Assembly: GCF_019091135.1 (NCBI RefSeq)
Contig: NZ_JAGXJW010000037.1
Span: 17,931-81,930 of the forward strand
Direction: 5' to 3'
Length of the DNA stretch: 64,000 nt
Source of the DNA: Cohnella sp. GbtcB17
GTDB taxonomy: Bacteria; Bacillota; Bacilli; Paenibacillales; Paenibacillaceae
The notes under the pieces are model-generated. The model did not search any database, had not been told where the DNA came from, and saw only the letters and a program-made list of their open reading frames with translations. This document shows positions 49,671 to 58,712 of the stretch, piece by piece. A program made the translations under genes and the position numbers. Each line of letters opens with the position of its first letter. Positions within the stretch are counted from its first letter, which is position 1.

Positions 49671-50207
49671 TCATTCGTCCTCCCATGCCAGGCTCCAACG
49701 GCTGCGATATTGAGCCAGCTTCGGCGCCTGATCGGCCGGTACAGCGGACAGCACGAGCCGAATCTTTGTGATCCAGCCCTCGAAGACGTCGTAGGAGGCG
49801 AACAGGTTCGCGGTAGCGGGCGTCATATAGATGAAATGCGGCCCCGGAAGCGTCTCCGTCAGGTGCCGCAAAGCCGCCTCCATCGGCGTATACTTCTTTC
49901 TTTTGCCCTCCCAGCGGTCGATCTCGGGTGCGGGCTCATTCGCTTCCCGGTCCCGAGCCCACCCGGCCAGCCGCTTTTCACGCTTGTAATAGGCGCTAAC
50001 CGGCGTTTTGGACATCCGCCTCGCGGTCTCCTCGTGAATCGGATAGAGCACGAATCGTAAGAACGAACGCGCCTTGGCCGTCTCGGCGGCGACGGCAAGC
50101 GCTTCGTCCGTCGTATCCTCGAACGTGTCGTAGTAGATCAACGTGCCTTTTTCCCGCTTGACCGGCGGCTCATAACCAAAGGGCACCTGCCCTGCACTCG
50201 GCTTCAT
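49671..50207 (-). CDS. Hypothetical protein, 178 aa
   Basis: ATG 50207 follows AGGAGGGATCGATA; the longer frame to 50315 is rejected. The product is soluble, with GTLIYYDTFEDTTDEAL and a C-terminal FASYDVFEGWITKIRLVLSA segment. I do not recognise the family. Divergent from the guanine deaminase gene on the other strand. Confidence 0.7.
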   Translation of the reverse strand: MKPSAGQVPFGYEPPVKREKGTLIYYDTFEDTTDEALAVAAETAKARSFLRFVLYPIHEETARRMSKTPVSAYYKREKRLAGWARDREANEPAPEIDRWEGKRKKYTPMEAALRHLTETLPGPHFIYMTPATANLFASYDVFEGWITKIRLVLSAVPADQAPKLAQYRSRWSLAWEDE

Positions 50208-50308
50208 TATCGATCCCTCCTGCTGTATGATGAACGAGCATGGACTTACCGATTCAGATTCCCTATAATGATAAAAATTCAGATGCGAAATGGCAAGGAG
50301 GCGAACGT

Positions 50309-51676
50309 GTGACAACTTATTTCCGTGTGTTCCAGGGAACGGCGTTTACCGCCCGCTCCCCGAAAGAAATCGATATGTTGAAGGACTATTTGTTCTGCGT
50401 GAACGCGGAAGGCGTCATCGCGAAGACGATCGCGCCGGATGCCCCCGACTACGAGGCCATCCGGCAGCAATATGCGGATGAAGGCCGCTATCAGCTCTTG
50501 GAGCAGGGTCAATATTTGCTGCCCGGCTTCGTCGATCTGCACGTGCACGCGCCGCAGTGGGCGCAGTCGGGAACGGCGCTCGACGTGCCGCTTTACGATT
50601 GGCTGCACGCGCATACGTTTCCGCTGGAGTCCAAGTTCGCGGATCTCGACTTCGCCGCCGAGGTATATGACGATCTTGTCGCCACGCTGCTGGCGAACGG
50701 CACGACGACCGCCCTTTATTTTGCCACAATCCACAAACAATCCAGCCTGCTGCTGGCCGAGATCTGCGCGAAAAAAGGACAGCGCGGCTTGGTCGGCAAG
50801 GTCGTCATGGACGATCCCGCGCAAAATCCCGAATACTATCGCGATGCCGACACCTCTTCCGCGCTCGCTGATACGGAAGCGTTTATCGTCGCCGTCAAGG
50901 AGCTGGCGAAGAACGTCAAGCAAGGCGTATATCCCGTCGTGACGCCAAGGTTCATTCCGAGCTGCACGGACGAGGCATTAACGGGACTCGGCGCGCTGGC
51001 CGCGAAGTACGATACGCATATCCAGTCCCACTGCAGCGAGAGCGACTGGGAGCACGGATACGTGCTTGACCGGCTCGGCAAGCGAGATGCCCTCGCGCTC
51101 CACGACTTCGGGCTGCTCGGCGACAAGTCCGTCATGGCGCACTGCAACTTGCTCGACGAAGACGATGCAGCGCTCTTCGCCGCGACAGGAACGGCGATCG
51201 GCCACTGTCCGATCTCCAACGTCTACTTCTCGAACAGCGTCCTTCCGCTCGCCCGCTGGCTGGAAAAAGGCGTAGAGATCGGCCTTGGCTCCGACATCTC
51301 AGGCGGCTATTCGCCGAGCCTGTACGACAACGCCAGGCAGGCGGTCATCTCGTCGCGAATGCTGGAGGAGGGCGTAGATCCGGCCCTCCCCGCAGACGCG
51401 CGCGGCGTGCCGTCCTCGCGCATCGCGATCGACGAAGCCTTCTACCTTGCGACGGCCGGCGGCGGCGAAGCGCTCAGCCTGCCGATCGGCCGGCTGGCCG
51501 AAGGCTACGCCTGGGACGCGCAGATCGTGGACATCGCGCTGTCCGGCGCGAAGCTGCCCGTGTTCGGCGCAGACGTGCCGCCGCAAGAGATCTTCCAAAA
51601 GATCATGTACCTCGCGCGCCCCGAGAACATCCGGGAGGTATGGGTACAAGGCGAACGCGTCCACCAGCGCGCGTGA
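50309..51676 (+). CDS. guaD: Guanine deaminase, 455 aa
   Basis: Amidohydrolase that converts guanine to xanthine. Zn ligands and motifs: VDLHVHAPQW, IQSHCSESDWEHGYV, VMAHCNLLDEDD and IGLGSDISGGYSPSL (Asp). Start GTG 50309 has AAGGAGG 7 nt upstream; the ATG at 50240 lacks a site. Monocistronic with a terminator downstream. Confidence 0.92.
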   Translation: MTTYFRVFQGTAFTARSPKEIDMLKDYLFCVNAEGVIAKTIAPDAPDYEAIRQQYADEGRYQLLEQGQYLLPGFVDLHVHAPQWAQSGTALDVPLYDWLHAHTFPLESKFADLDFAAEVYDDLVATLLANGTTTALYFATIHKQSSLLLAEICAKKGQRGLVGKVVMDDPAQNPEYYRDADTSSALADTEAFIVAVKELAKNVKQGVYPVVTPRFIPSCTDEALTGLGALAAKYDTHIQSHCSESDWEHGYVLDRLGKRDALALHDFGLLGDKSVMAHCNLLDEDDAALFAATGTAIGHCPISNVYFSNSVLPLARWLEKGVEIGLGSDISGGYSPSLYDNARQAVISSRMLEEGVDPALPADARGVPSSRIAIDEAFYLATAGGGEALSLPIGRLAEGYAWDAQIVDIALSGAKLPVFGADVPPQEIFQKIMYLARPENIREVWVQGERVHQRA

Positions 51677-51689
51677 AGCAGCCTGCGAA

Positions 51690-51721
51690 AACGCCAGCGG
51701 CACTTGCCGCCGCTGGCGTTT
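51690..51721 (+). terminator. Terminator after guaD
   Basis: AACGCCAGCGGC pairs with GCCGCTGGCGTT around a short loop, 14 nt after the stop; the trailing T-run is weak (TTTGG). Confidence 0.6.
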
Positions 51722-51722
51722 G

Positions 51723-52015
51723 GTCGCCGGAAGTCTTAGTTAGGAATTAAAACAACTCCCCGGCTGCCCGCTCATCGCCGGAAGTCTTAGTTAGGAATTA
51801 ACACGCCTCCTCCTCAGCCCGCTCATCGCCAGAAGTCCCGGTTAGGAACAAACACGCCTCCCACGCATCCCGCTCATCGCCGGAAGTCCCGGTTAGGAAC
51901 AAACACACCTCCCACGCATCCCGCTCATCGTCAGAAGTCCCGGTTAGGAACAAACACACCTCCCACGCATCCCGCTCATCGTCAGAAGTCCCGGTTAGGA
52001 ACAAACCTGCCTCCT
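51723..52015. repeat. Tandem repeat, 51-bp unit, about 6 copies
   Basis: GCTCATCGCCGGAAGTCCCG-type units begin at 51770, 51821, 51872, 51923 and 51974, with a degenerate first copy at 51723. Each has a CCGG-AAGTC-CCGG hairpin and a TTAGGAACAAACAC segment. In one minus frame it would read CLFLTGTSDDERDAWEV repeatedly, but no start or ribosome site supports translation. Confidence 0.88.
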
Positions 52016-52151
52016 CTGCCGCTCCTCCGCCAGCCCGCCTCCGCCTAGCACCGGTAGCCCCGCTTACGCAACCCGGCATAAAGTGCTATGATGAAATGGA
52101 CAAAGCTGCCATTCGCTCACGATACGCTAAATTCGGGAGGGAGCAACATCA

Positions 52152-53039
52152 ATGAACGCGGTACAATTGGAACGGATTCGCACGGGGAAGGGCTTCGTCG
52201 CGGCCCTGGATCAGAGCGGCGGGAGCACGCCGAAGGCGCTGCTGCAGTATGGCGTGCCGGAGAGCAGTTATTCGGGCGAGGAAGCGATGTACGCCCTCGT
52301 TCACGAGATGCGCACGCGCATCATCAAGAGCCCGGCGTTCGACTCGAAGTACATTCTCGGGGCTATTCTGTTCGAGAACACGATGGATCGCGAGATCGAC
52401 GGGCAACTGACCGCGGACTACTTGTGGGAAAAGAAAGGAATCGTCCCTTTTCTAAAGGTGGACAAGGGTCTTGCCGAGCAGGCGGACGGCGTTCAATTGC
52501 TGAAGCCGATCGACGGATTGGACGCGTTGCTGAAGCGAGCCGTCGAGCGTCGCATCTTCGGGACCAAGATGCGTTCCCTCATTAAAGAAGCAAGTCCTTC
52601 GGGAATCCGGCAGGTCGTGGAGCAGCAGTTCGCCATCGGCAAACAAATTGCGGCTGCGGGCCTCGTACCGATTATCGAGCCCGAGGTAGACATCGCCAGC
52701 CCGGACAAGACGCAATCGGAAAAGCTGCTGAAGGCCGAGCTCCTCGCGCAGCTTGCCGCGCTCGCACCGGACGTCAAGGTCATGCTCAAGCTGTCTATTC
52801 CGATAGAGGACAACTTCTATGCCGAGCTGATCGACGAGCCCCATGTGCTCCGTGTCGTCGCCCTGTCCGGCGGATACTCGCAGGCCGAAGCCAACGAGCG
52901 TCTTGCACGCAACCACGGCCTGATCGCGAGCTTCTCCCGCGCGCTGTCCGAAGGCTTAAGCGCCGGGCAGTCGGACGAAGCGTTCAACGAGATGCTGTCC
53001 GAATCGGTGCGGAATATATATGAAGCTTCTATTAAATAA
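52152..53039 (+). CDS. Fructose-bisphosphate aldolase class I, 295 aa
   Basis: MNAVQLERIRTGKGFVAALD then QSGGSTPKALL, the Schiff-base Lys region GIVPFLKVDKGLAEQ and PIIEPEVDIAS match the short bacterial class I aldolase of Firmicutes. Cleaves fructose 1,6-bisphosphate to triose phosphates. ATG after GGGAGGGAGC. A good terminator follows. Confidence 0.92.
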   Translation: MNAVQLERIRTGKGFVAALDQSGGSTPKALLQYGVPESSYSGEEAMYALVHEMRTRIIKSPAFDSKYILGAILFENTMDREIDGQLTADYLWEKKGIVPFLKVDKGLAEQADGVQLLKPIDGLDALLKRAVERRIFGTKMRSLIKEASPSGIRQVVEQQFAIGKQIAAAGLVPIIEPEVDIASPDKTQSEKLLKAELLAQLAALAPDVKVMLKLSIPIEDNFYAELIDEPHVLRVVALSGGYSQAEANERLARNHGLIASFSRALSEGLSAGQSDEAFNEMLSESVRNIYEASIK

Positions 53040-53073
53040 GCGCAGCTGAATAAACGCAGTTGTTGCGACAAGA

Positions 53074-53103
53074 CCCCGGACTCAGAGAATCCGGGGTTTT
53101 TCA
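53074..53103 (+). terminator. Intrinsic terminator after the aldolase gene
   Basis: CCCCGGA pairs with TCCGGGG across a 9-nt loop, followed by TTTTTC. Confidence 0.85.
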
Positions 53104-53176
53104 TATGCGGCGGAGGAGATGGGCGATTTGTCATAAGGAGCGCTTCAATAAAGGCAGAAAAGCAGACAACTGAGCG

Positions 53177-53505
53177 ATCGCCTTCTCTACAGCAGGCGAT
53201 GACTGCCGCGAGCACTTCATTCGAGCCATCGCCTTCTACTCAGCAGGCGATGACCGCCTCGAGCACTCCATTCGAGCCATCGCCTTCTACATAACAGGCG
53301 ATGACCGCCTCGAGCACTTCATTCGAGCCATCGCCTTCTCTACAACAGGCGATGACCGCCTCGAGCACTTCATTCAAGCCATCGCCTTCTACACAGCAGG
53401 CGATGACCACCTCGAGCACTCCATTCGAGCGATCGCCTTCTACACAGCAGGCGATGACCGCCTCGCTCACTTGATTCGAGCCATCGCCTTCTCTACAGCA
53501 GGCGA
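53177..53505. repeat. Tandem repeat, 51-bp unit, about 6.5 copies
   Basis: Units begin at 53177, 53228, 53279 and so on (ATCGCCTTCTACACAGCAGG...). CATCGCCT pairs with AGGCGATG in each unit, and CCTCGAGCACTCCATTCGAG follows. It fills the gap between the aldolase and the ABC permease genes. Confidence 0.88.
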
Positions 53506-53528
53506 TGGCACCCGGATCCCCACCCTGC

Positions 53529-54341
53529 CTACGTCCGCCGCATATACGCCCGCACCGTGATCGGCGCGAAGACTGCGACGATGACGGCCGCGCCGATCAG
53601 CGAGATGCCGAGGTCCCAGCCGACGGAGCCCGAATTGACGAGATCGCGGACGGCCGTCACCAGATGCGAGATCGGATTGATGTCGACGAACCATTGCAGC
53701 CAGTTCGGCATCGTGTCAGTCGGTACGAACGCATTGGAGAGGAACGTAAGTGGAAACAGCACGATCATCGAGATGCCCTGGACGCTCGAGGCCGTGCGGG
53801 CGATGACGCCGAAGAAGGCGAAAATCCAGCTGATCGCCCACGAGCAGAAGATGACGAGCAGCGCGGCGATCGCGACGTGGCCGAGGCCGCCGTCCGGGCG
53901 GAAGCCCATCACATACCCCATGCCGAAGGTCAGCACCGTGGCGATCGTGTACCGAATCGTATCCGCGAGCAGCGCCCCGGCAAGCGGCGCGATGCGCGCG
54001 ATCGGCAGCGATTTGAAGCGGTCGAACACGCCTTTGTCCATGTCCTCGCGCAGCTGCACGCCGGTCACGATCGAGGTTGTGATGACGGTCTGCACGAGGA
54101 TGCCCGGGATGATGACGGGCAAATAGCTGATGACGTCGCCGGAGATCGCCCCGCCGAATATATAGGTGAACATCAGCGTAAAAATGATCGGCTGCAGCGT
54201 GACATCGAACAGCTGCTCGGGCGTGCGCCGAATCTTGAGCAAGCCGCGGTACGCCATCGTTAGCGAATGGCGGACGGATTGGCCGAAGCTGGTGCGGTTT
54301 TTGAGCCGGGCGCCCGGGTGGACGGCAGTCTTGCTTTTCAT
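53529..54341 (-). CDS. ABC-2 transporter permease (DrrB-like), 270 aa
   Basis: Six membrane helices with FTYIFGGAISGDVISYL and IPGILVQTVITTSIVTGVQL, typical of daunorubicin-resistance type permeases. Pairs with the ATPase it overlaps by 4 nt. Probable drug or lipid exporter. Confidence 0.88.
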   Translation of the reverse strand: MKSKTAVHPGARLKNRTSFGQSVRHSLTMAYRGLLKIRRTPEQLFDVTLQPIIFTLMFTYIFGGAISGDVISYLPVIIPGILVQTVITTSIVTGVQLREDMDKGVFDRFKSLPIARIAPLAGALLADTIRYTIATVLTFGMGYVMGFRPDGGLGHVAIAALLVIFCSWAISWIFAFFGVIARTASSVQGISMIVLFPLTFLSNAFVPTDTMPNWLQWFVDINPISHLVTAVRDLVNSGSVGWDLGISLIGAAVIVAVFAPITVRAYMRRT

Positions 54342-55369
54342 AACGCGACCTCCTGATTGCGAGTGGATGCTTGCTTATCCGGCGCCGGCTCTTCTTGTGC
54401 GCCGCGGCCGGTAATCGTCAAGAACACTTCGTCGAGCGTCGGCTTCTGTACGCTGATCTCAGCCAGTCTGATGCCCGACTCCCGCAGCGCGACGAGCAGA
54501 TCGGTCACGCGGTCGGCATCCGCCATCGGCGCCGTAATCTTGCCGGCCTCAGACGACACGCTGGACGTCGCTTGAAGCACCCGTTCGACGATCCGCCTCG
54601 CTTCCCCGGTCGCCGTCTGGTCCTGCACGCGCAAATGAAGGGATGAGCTGCCGACCGAACCTTTCAACTCGTCCACGGTGCCTTCGGCGACAACGGTGCC
54701 ACGGTCGATGACCGCAATGCGGTCAGCCAGCTGATCCGCTTCGTCCAAGTATTGCGTCGTCAGCAGAACGGTCGAGCCGGTATTCACCAACCGACGGATC
54801 GTTTCCCACATCTGGGCGCGCGTCCGCGGATCGAGTCCGGTCGTCGGCTCGTCGAGGAAGATGAGCGGCGGCTGCGCGATCAGGCTCGCGGCGAGGTCAA
54901 GACGCCTCCGCATGCCTCCGGAGAAGTTTTTGAGCGGCCGCTTGGCAGCCTCCGTCAAGCCGAATTCCTCCAGCAGCTCCGCCGCTTTTCGCCTCGACTC
55001 GGCACGCCCAAGCCCGAGCAGCCGGGAAAAAATAATGAGATTTTCCGTGGCGCTAAGCGACTCGTCGACCGATGCGTACTGGCCGGTCACCCCGATCAAT
55101 TGCCTGACGATCTGGGACTCTCTGATCACGTCGTGCCCGAATATTCGCGCCGAGCCCCCGTCGGGCTTGAGCAGCGTCGCCAGCATCCGGATCGTCGTCG
55201 TCTTGCCTGCGCCGTTGGGACCGAGCACGCCGTAGATCGAACCTGCGCGCACGTTCAGACTTACGCCATCCACCGCGCGGTTGCCGCCGAACGTTTTAAC
55301 GAGCCCTGACGCCTCGACGGCCCACTCGCTCCCGCCGCCCGCCTTTTCCAATACGTTTATCGCGTTCAT
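54338..55369 (-). CDS. ABC transporter ATP-binding protein (DrrA-like), 343 aa
   Basis: Walker A GPNGAGKTTT, signature NFSGGMRRRLDLAASL, Walker B LIFLDEPTTGLDPRT and a C-terminal DrrA-type domain. ATG 55369 follows GGGGGATGACG; the open frame up to 55546 has no site. Confidence 0.9.
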   Translation of the reverse strand: MNAINVLEKAGGGSEWAVEASGLVKTFGGNRAVDGVSLNVRAGSIYGVLGPNGAGKTTTIRMLATLLKPDGGSARIFGHDVIRESQIVRQLIGVTGQYASVDESLSATENLIIFSRLLGLGRAESRRKAAELLEEFGLTEAAKRPLKNFSGGMRRRLDLAASLIAQPPLIFLDEPTTGLDPRTRAQMWETIRRLVNTGSTVLLTTQYLDEADQLADRIAVIDRGTVVAEGTVDELKGSVGSSSLHLRVQDQTATGEARRIVERVLQATSSVSSEAGKITAPMADADRVTDLLVALRESGIRLAEISVQKPTLDEVFLTITGRGAQEEPAPDKQASTRNQEVAL

Positions 55370-55518
55370 CGTCATCCCCCCGTCGAACTGATTACATACG
55401 GATACTAAGGCGCCAATGTGAATTGAATATGAACCGTCCCTTGCATATGGAAGCTCATAAGCGCCCAAAGGTTCGACCATAATAAGGCGAGAGACATTAA
55501 GCGAGAGGAGGCTTGACG

Positions 55519-55656
55519 ATGGACGATTCCCGATACGCGTTCGCAAGCCTGGAAGAGCAACAGGTCGCTGAACTGAAACGGCTGGAGCAGGAGCTGACCG
55601 CGGCCAGCGGACACGACGTTACGCTGATCGCCTACGAGAAAAAAGAGCCGGAATAA
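55519..55656 (+). CDS. Small acidic helical protein, 45 aa
   Basis: ATG 55519 follows AGAGGAGGCTTGACG. Translation MDDSRYAFASLEEQQVAELK continues as an amphipathic helix (RLEQELTAASG) and ends VTLIAYEKKEPE. The strong ribosome site and the terminator just downstream support a real monocistronic gene. Function unknown; similar tiny proteins are common in Bacillales. Confidence 0.7.
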   Translation: MDDSRYAFASLEEQQVAELKRLEQELTAASGHDVTLIAYEKKEPE

Positions 55657-55658
55657 CG

Positions 55659-55684
55659 AAAAAGAGGCCTCGAGGGCCTCTTTC
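55659..55684. terminator. Bidirectional terminator
   Basis: AAAGAGGCC-TCGA-GGGCCTCTTT followed by CGTT, between the 45-aa gene and the converging Rrf2 gene. Confidence 0.75.
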
Positions 55685-55685
55685 G

Positions 55686-56081
55686 TTACAACGTATGCTG
55701 TCTGGCGACATCGACGATCTTCTTGTCGCTCAAATACTGCTCCATTTGCTGCTCGGCAGTCATGACGACCTTCTGGATCAGGCAATCCTCGCCATGGTTC
55801 AGGCCGCATTCAAAGATGGAAGCCGTCCCTTCGATCGCATGGATGACGTCCAGAAAAGAGATTCGTTCGTAATGGGCCTTCAGCCGGTAGCCGCCGTTGG
55901 CGCCGGACACGGAGCCGATCAGCCCCGCCTTCACCAGCTTGCTGAGCATTTTGGACAGATACGTCTGGGAAACGCCGAGCCTGTCGGCCAACGTCTGCAC
56001 CCCGACGGGCTTGTCCGGCGCCTGGCTCATCAAAAACATCATGGTATGGAGCGCGTAATCCGTCGCCTGTGAAAACTTCAT
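55686..56081 (-). CDS. Rrf2 family transcriptional regulator, 131 aa
   Basis: MKFSQATDYALHTMMFLMSQ, winged helix LADRLGVSQTYLSKMLSKLVKAG and SGANGGYRLK are family hallmarks. Only two Cys (FECGLNHGEDC) occur where Fe-S sensing members have three, so it may be a redox- or ligand-responsive non-cluster type. ATG 56081 has GAGGTGTGCC upstream. Confidence 0.88.
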   Translation of the reverse strand: MKFSQATDYALHTMMFLMSQAPDKPVGVQTLADRLGVSQTYLSKMLSKLVKAGLIGSVSGANGGYRLKAHYERISFLDVIHAIEGTASIFECGLNHGEDCLIQKVVMTAEQQMEQYLSDKKIVDVARQHTL

Positions 56082-56132
56082 GGCACACCTCGATGATGGA
56101 CTTTGTATGCCCATGATAGCCCTGGCAAGGCA

Positions 56133-56558
56133 TTAAAGCAAGTCTTGATCCCAGGCCGGATTCCACACGATCTCCCACAAGTGGCCGTCCGGGTCCATGA
56201 AGTGACCGGAATACCCGCCCCAGAACGTATCGTGCGCCGGATCGGTGACGACGGCCCCGGCCCGTCTCGCCTGCTCCATCACCCGGTCGACTTCTTGCTT
56301 GCTCGCTACGTTATGGCCGATCGTCATTTCCGTGGAGCTGGGCGGCGACTGGGCCACCTTCGCCTCGTGCGCGAGATCGGCGCGGCGCCAGATGGCCAGC
56401 TTCAAACCGGCTTGCAGATCAAAGAACGCGACTGCGCCATGCTCGAATTCCGTTCCGACGATGCCATCTGTGGGCAAGCCCAATCCATCCCTGTAGAACA
56501 CGAGCGATCTTTCCAAATCTTCGACGCCCAAAGTCAGCACCGTGACGCGCGGTTTCAT
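56133..56558 (-). CDS. VOC family protein, 141 aa
   Basis: Glyoxalase/bleomycin-resistance fold: VTVLTLGVEDLERSLVFYRDG and WGGYSGHFMDPDGHLWEIVW with the C-terminal Glu ligand. Ligand unknown. ATG 56558 after GGAGGGATGAGCC. Confidence 0.87.
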   Translation of the reverse strand: MKPRVTVLTLGVEDLERSLVFYRDGLGLPTDGIVGTEFEHGAVAFFDLQAGLKLAIWRRADLAHEAKVAQSPPSSTEMTIGHNVASKQEVDRVMEQARRAGAVVTDPAHDTFWGGYSGHFMDPDGHLWEIVWNPAWDQDLL

Positions 56559-56597
56559 GGCTCATCCCTCCGAAAATGGGTTCGTTATTCCGAAGCA

Positions 56598-56819
56598 TTA
56601 GACAGCATTGGAATTGTCGATCGCATCGGTGTCGAGCGTATTCGTCTTGCTCAGCTGATTGTTGTTCACGCTGCCGAAAGCGTCCCCGGGCGAAAACGAA
56701 GCCGCCCCTCCGTAATTTTTGGAGGTACTGTTCAGCGAGATAAAGCCCGTATCGCCGAATTGAACGTTCGAACCCTGGTTGACGTTAAGGATCTTTACTT
56801 TTCCAACGATGGAGGGCAT
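56598..56819 (-). CDS. GerPA/GerPF family spore protein, 73 aa
   Basis: MPSIVGKVKILNVNQGSNVQ and FGDTGFISLNSTSKNYGGAA match short spore germination proteins of the GerPF family, thought to help nutrients pass the spore coat. It is a stand-alone copy, not part of a gerPABCDEF operon. Indicates a spore former. Confidence 0.85.
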   Translation of the reverse strand: MPSIVGKVKILNVNQGSNVQFGDTGFISLNSTSKNYGGAASFSPGDAFGSVNNNQLSKTNTLDTDAIDNSNAV

Positions 56820-56897
56820 GGCGGTTACCTCTTCGGTAAGTTTATATCGCTTATACAGGGTATGAAAAGCAGGCTCCTGCCGTGAACATTATCGCAA

Positions 56898-57632
56898 TTA
56901 TGGCTTGGTTCTGGCCAATCGAAAGCCGAGATCGTCTATGCGAAACGTGGGATGACTTCGGCGTCGAACCGTCGCGCCGCAGCCTCTCGCCTCCTCCGCC
57001 CAGCTGCCGCCGCGAAAAATCCGATACGAACCATAAACTTGCGCGTCGTATACATCCCAGCACCATTCCCATACGTTTCCAAGCATATCGTAGAGGCCCC
57101 AGGCATTCGGAAGCTTTGCGCCAACGGACCGCGCCGCACCTTCGGCATTGTCTCGGTACCAGGCGATCTCGTCCAGATCGCCGTACCGATAGCCGTCCGT
57201 GCCGGCTCGGCAAGCATGCTGCCATTCGGCCTCCGTCGGCAGCCTGTAGCCGTCCGCCTGTACGTCGAACGCGACGGTTTCTCCGTCTGCGCCAACCTCG
57301 TAGCACGGCTCGAAGCCGGATCGGAGCGATATCGTATTGCAAAAACGGATCGCGTCAAGCCAGGAAACGTCCGTCACCGGGCAATCGGGCGAGCCGACGT
57401 TCTCCTCGAAGCCGGACCGCTCGGTCCGGACGATGGCATCGTACAGCTCCCGCGTCACCGGAACGGGCGCGAGCAGAAACGAGCCGACTTCGACCGTCCA
57501 CGCGGTCTTTTTGCGGTCATCCCTCATGTGTACGCGCCCTGCGGGGATCTCCACCATCGGATATGGAGAAGGAAGACCCCCTCGTATATCGTTCGACTCC
57601 AACTTATGCATGTCCTTCCCGCTAATGGCCAT
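56898..57632 (-). CDS. Formylglycine-generating enzyme-like (SUMF1-fold) protein, 244 aa
   Basis: Shows WLDAIRFCNTISLRSGFEPC, GYRLPTEAEWQHACRAGTDG, LGNVWEWCWDV and FRGGSWAEEARGCGATVRRR, then LGFRLAR, the FGE/EgtB C-type-lectin-like fold. Of the two active-site Cys of true FGEs only the second position is kept, so sulfatase activation is doubtful. ATG 57632 shares its A with the DUF4180 stop (TGATG). May bind or modify a different partner. Confidence 0.78.
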   Translation of the reverse strand: MAISGKDMHKLESNDIRGGLPSPYPMVEIPAGRVHMRDDRKKTAWTVEVGSFLLAPVPVTRELYDAIVRTERSGFEENVGSPDCPVTDVSWLDAIRFCNTISLRSGFEPCYEVGADGETVAFDVQADGYRLPTEAEWQHACRAGTDGYRYGDLDEIAWYRDNAEGAARSVGAKLPNAWGLYDMLGNVWEWCWDVYDAQVYGSYRIFRGGSWAEEARGCGATVRRRSHPTFRIDDLGFRLARTKP

Positions 57633-58006
57633 CACCTCGTCGCGCCGAGCTTTTCGATCGCCTGCGCCTCCGTCGGCAAAAAAAACAAATTCGTGCCATG
57701 GTTGCATTCGTAAATAAAATCGCGCAAGCTTTTGCTCGTGCTCGTATACGCGTCGAAGTCCCCCACGATCGCGAGCTTCACCTGATAGTTGACGAACTTC
57801 TGCGCGATCTCTCCGGCCAAGCCCGTCCTCAGCTCGAAGAACTTCGCATCGAGCATCGTCTTATCGATCACGATACGGTCGAATCCCGTCTCGTACCGCA
57901 CGGTCGCCATCATATCCAGCGCGGAAAGAACGTCACCGATGACTTCCCCGCTCACCACGGCCACAGGCTCGCGCCCATCCGTCTCTACCTTCGTTATGTT
58001 CCACAT
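57632..58006 (-). CDS. DUF4180 family protein, 124 aa
   Basis: FDRIVIDKTMLDAKFFELRT, AQKFVNYQVKLAIVGDF and IYECNHGTNLFFLPTEAQAI are the typical pattern of DUF4180 proteins (STAS-like fold, function unknown). Coupled to the SUMF1-like gene and 25 nt after the TetR gene, suggesting a three-gene operon. Confidence 0.85.
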   Translation of the reverse strand: MWNITKVETDGREPVAVVSGEVIGDVLSALDMMATVRYETGFDRIVIDKTMLDAKFFELRTGLAGEIAQKFVNYQVKLAIVGDFDAYTSTSKSLRDFIYECNHGTNLFFLPTEAQAIEKLGATR

Positions 58007-58031
58007 GTCTTTTTCCCCCTTACAGGCTCGC

Positions 58032-58688
58032 TTATTGCGGCTTCATGAATTGTTTTACATAGCCCTCTCCGATGCTTCGGTTATCTTCGCCCTTACCTGG
58101 GGCCACGTTCGCGACACGGAAAAAGCTAAGGCCCACCACCATCGCTAACAGGCCGTATGCCGCGCTGGGCGCATCGGGTGTCGACATCTCTCCCGTGCGA
58201 TAACCAAGCTCGAAGATCCGCGTGATGCCCGCAAGCTCTCTTTCGTAAATGCCTGACATCACCTCACGCAGCTTCGGGTCGACGGCCGCCCGCGAAAAAA
58301 ATTGCACAAACAGCCTGCCCTGGTCCTCGTAAGGAATCCGCATCTCCCCGATTCCGTCCAGCAAGGACACATTGATGCTCGCTCCCGCCTCCGTCCCCGC
58401 GGCCGGCAGCAAATGCCTTAAAACAATCTCAAGCATCGCTCCTGCCGTCATGCCAGCCGAAATCTCCGCTTCGATCTTGACGCCGTAATACGCCATGAAC
58501 GACTTGAACGCTTCGAGCGTGAGCTCATCTTTATTTTTGTAGTAATACGTAACGACGCCCTTCGAACACCCCGCCTGGACCGCCACTTTATCCAGTGTCA
58601 TCCCTTCGATGCCGTACTTGCTGATGCAAGCGAGCGTCGCATTGACGACATCGGCCCTGCGCCTTGGCTCCATTCCGACTTTAGGCAC
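58032..58688 (-). CDS. TetR/AcrR family regulator, 218 aa
   Basis: N-terminal helix-turn-helix: RRADVVNATLACISKYGIEG then MTLDKVAVQAGCSKGVVTYYYKNKDE. C-terminal ligand domain with LDGIGEMRIPYEDQ resembles the BetI-like group. Likely represses its own operon through the palindrome at 58713-58724. Confidence 0.9.
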   Translation of the reverse strand: MPKVGMEPRRRADVVNATLACISKYGIEGMTLDKVAVQAGCSKGVVTYYYKNKDELTLEAFKSFMAYYGVKIEAEISAGMTAGAMLEIVLRHLLPAAGTEAGASINVSLLDGIGEMRIPYEDQGRLFVQFFSRAAVDPKLREVMSGIYERELAGITRIFELGYRTGEMSTPDAPSAAYGLLAMVVGLSFFRVANVAPGKGEDNRSIGEGYVKQFMKPQ

Positions 58689-58712
58689 GACAACGCCTCC
58701 ATTTTATTTATA

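Noticed and set aside
51770..52015. Possible CRISPR array
   Set aside because: The units are fully repeated at 51 bp with no unique spacers, and no cas genes are present. The same applies to 26258-26440 and 53177-53505.
51798..52079. Repeat protein with 17-residue units (minus strand)
   Set aside because: No ribosome site, no signal or conserved start, and the frame is a by-product of a repeat unit divisible by three.
53240..53470. Repeat protein on the minus strand
   Set aside because: Same reasoning: the hairpin-containing 51-bp units explain it, and no start signals are present.
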